Shown here: positions 5,387 to 5,566 of the stretch, piece after piece
Numbering within the stretch: the first letter of the stretch is position 1
Layout: each line of letters starts with the position of its first letter
Origin: Hydrogenophaga intermedia
Lineage (GTDB): Bacteria; Pseudomonadota; Gammaproteobacteria; Burkholderiales; Burkholderiaceae_C
Assembly (NCBI GenBank): GCA_945869245.1
Contig: CAMBOY010000208.1
Location: forward strand, 1-5,566
Direction of reading: 5' to 3'
Length of the DNA: 5,566 bases
Notes under the pieces: generated by a model
Told to the model about the DNA's origin: nothing
Seen by the model: the letters and a program-made list of their open reading frames with translations, nothing else
Databases searched by the model: none
Translations under genes and position numbers: made by a program

Positions 5387-5566
5387 GTCTGACGCCGCGC
5401 CAGGGCCCGATGCCGTGACCAGCGCCCGGTGCGCCGCGCTGGCGGTGTTCACCGGCAAATTGCGCCGTGCGCCCAGGTAGTGGGCGCTGAACACGTCTAG
5501 CCAATCGTTGAGCTGCGCGGCCTGCTGCGGGTGGCCCGCCAGTTCCAGACACAGGGCTGCCACCTC
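5384..5566 (-). CDS. Unrecognised protein, C-terminal part (runs off right edge)
   Basis: On the minus strand a frame is open from the right edge to a TGA at 5386-5384, giving the last 60 residues of a gene whose start lies outside. The segment (EVAALCLELAGHPQQAAQLN and so on) is Ala/Leu-rich and looks helical to about residue 50, ending in a flexible, Gly/Ala-rich tail (TASGPGAASD). Third-position GC is high and amino-acid use is protein-like, unlike the Arg/Pro/Gly-rich competing minus frame, so this is the more credible frame. I do not recognise the family, and the fragment shows no catalytic motif. It converges on the livF-like gene with no intergenic space. It is probably a separate transcription unit; nothing here ties it to transport. 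Confidence 0.6.
   Translation of the reverse strand, partial: EVAALCLELAGHPQQAAQLNDWLDVFSAHYLGARRNLPVNTASAAHRALVTASGPGAASD

Noticed and set aside
5419..5442. Inverted repeat CCAGCGC/GCGCTGG as a terminator for the transporter operon
   Set aside because: The 7-bp arms enclose 10 bases, no T-run follows, and it lies inside the convergent coding frame. GC-rich coding DNA yields such repeats by chance.
5301..5552. An 83-codon minus-strand open frame at the right end
   Set aside because: It is Arg/Pro/Gly-rich and overlaps the livF-like end by over 80 bases. The frame ending at 5384 is more protein-like and stops cleanly against livF.

Overview
The window is high-GC, tightly packed bacterial DNA. 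Its gene style (Liv-type transporter operon, Tat-like signal on the binding protein, protein sequence flavour) fits a Burkholderiales betaproteobacterium, probably the Comamonadaceae. That placement is inference from sequence character; there is no marker gene here.

Layout. (1) Positions 1-293, minus strand: the first 97 codons of a gene that runs off the left edge, recognised as a DUF3616-type protein. (2) Positions 294-724: a divergent control region of about 430 bases. It holds a candidate promoter for the leftward gene and, around 562-605, a cluster of TGCA tetramers with a perfect 14-bp palindrome overlapping a good -10 hexamer for the rightward operon. (3) Positions 725-5383, plus strand: a complete five-gene ABC importer of the branched-chain amino acid (HAAT/Liv) family, in the order binding protein, LivH-type permease, LivM-type permease, LivG-type ATPase, LivF-type ATPase. 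A strong hairpin (1946-1988) separates the binding-protein gene from the rest. The last four genes are coupled: ATGA overlaps at H/M and M/G, and a 2-base gap at G/F. (4) Positions 5384-5566, minus strand: the last 60 codons of a convergent gene I do not recognise. Its stop codon abuts that of the livF-like gene inside one TGATCA palindrome.

How it works together. The exported binding protein captures a small carboxylate-type ligand in the periplasm and delivers it to the LivH/LivM membrane pair, which the LivG/LivF ATPases power. The binding protein and the unusual LivF H-loop resemble the Liv-like transporters of aromatic-acid catabolic clusters more than classical leucine transporters. The upstream TGCA-N6-TGCA site matches the operator pattern known for the benzoyl-CoA-responsive repressors BzdR/BoxR. 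Together these suggest, without proving, an importer for benzoate or a related aromatic acid controlled by a BzdR/BoxR-like repressor encoded outside the window. No wholly new system is visible; the interest lies in the control region, the intercistronic hairpin and the ligand question.
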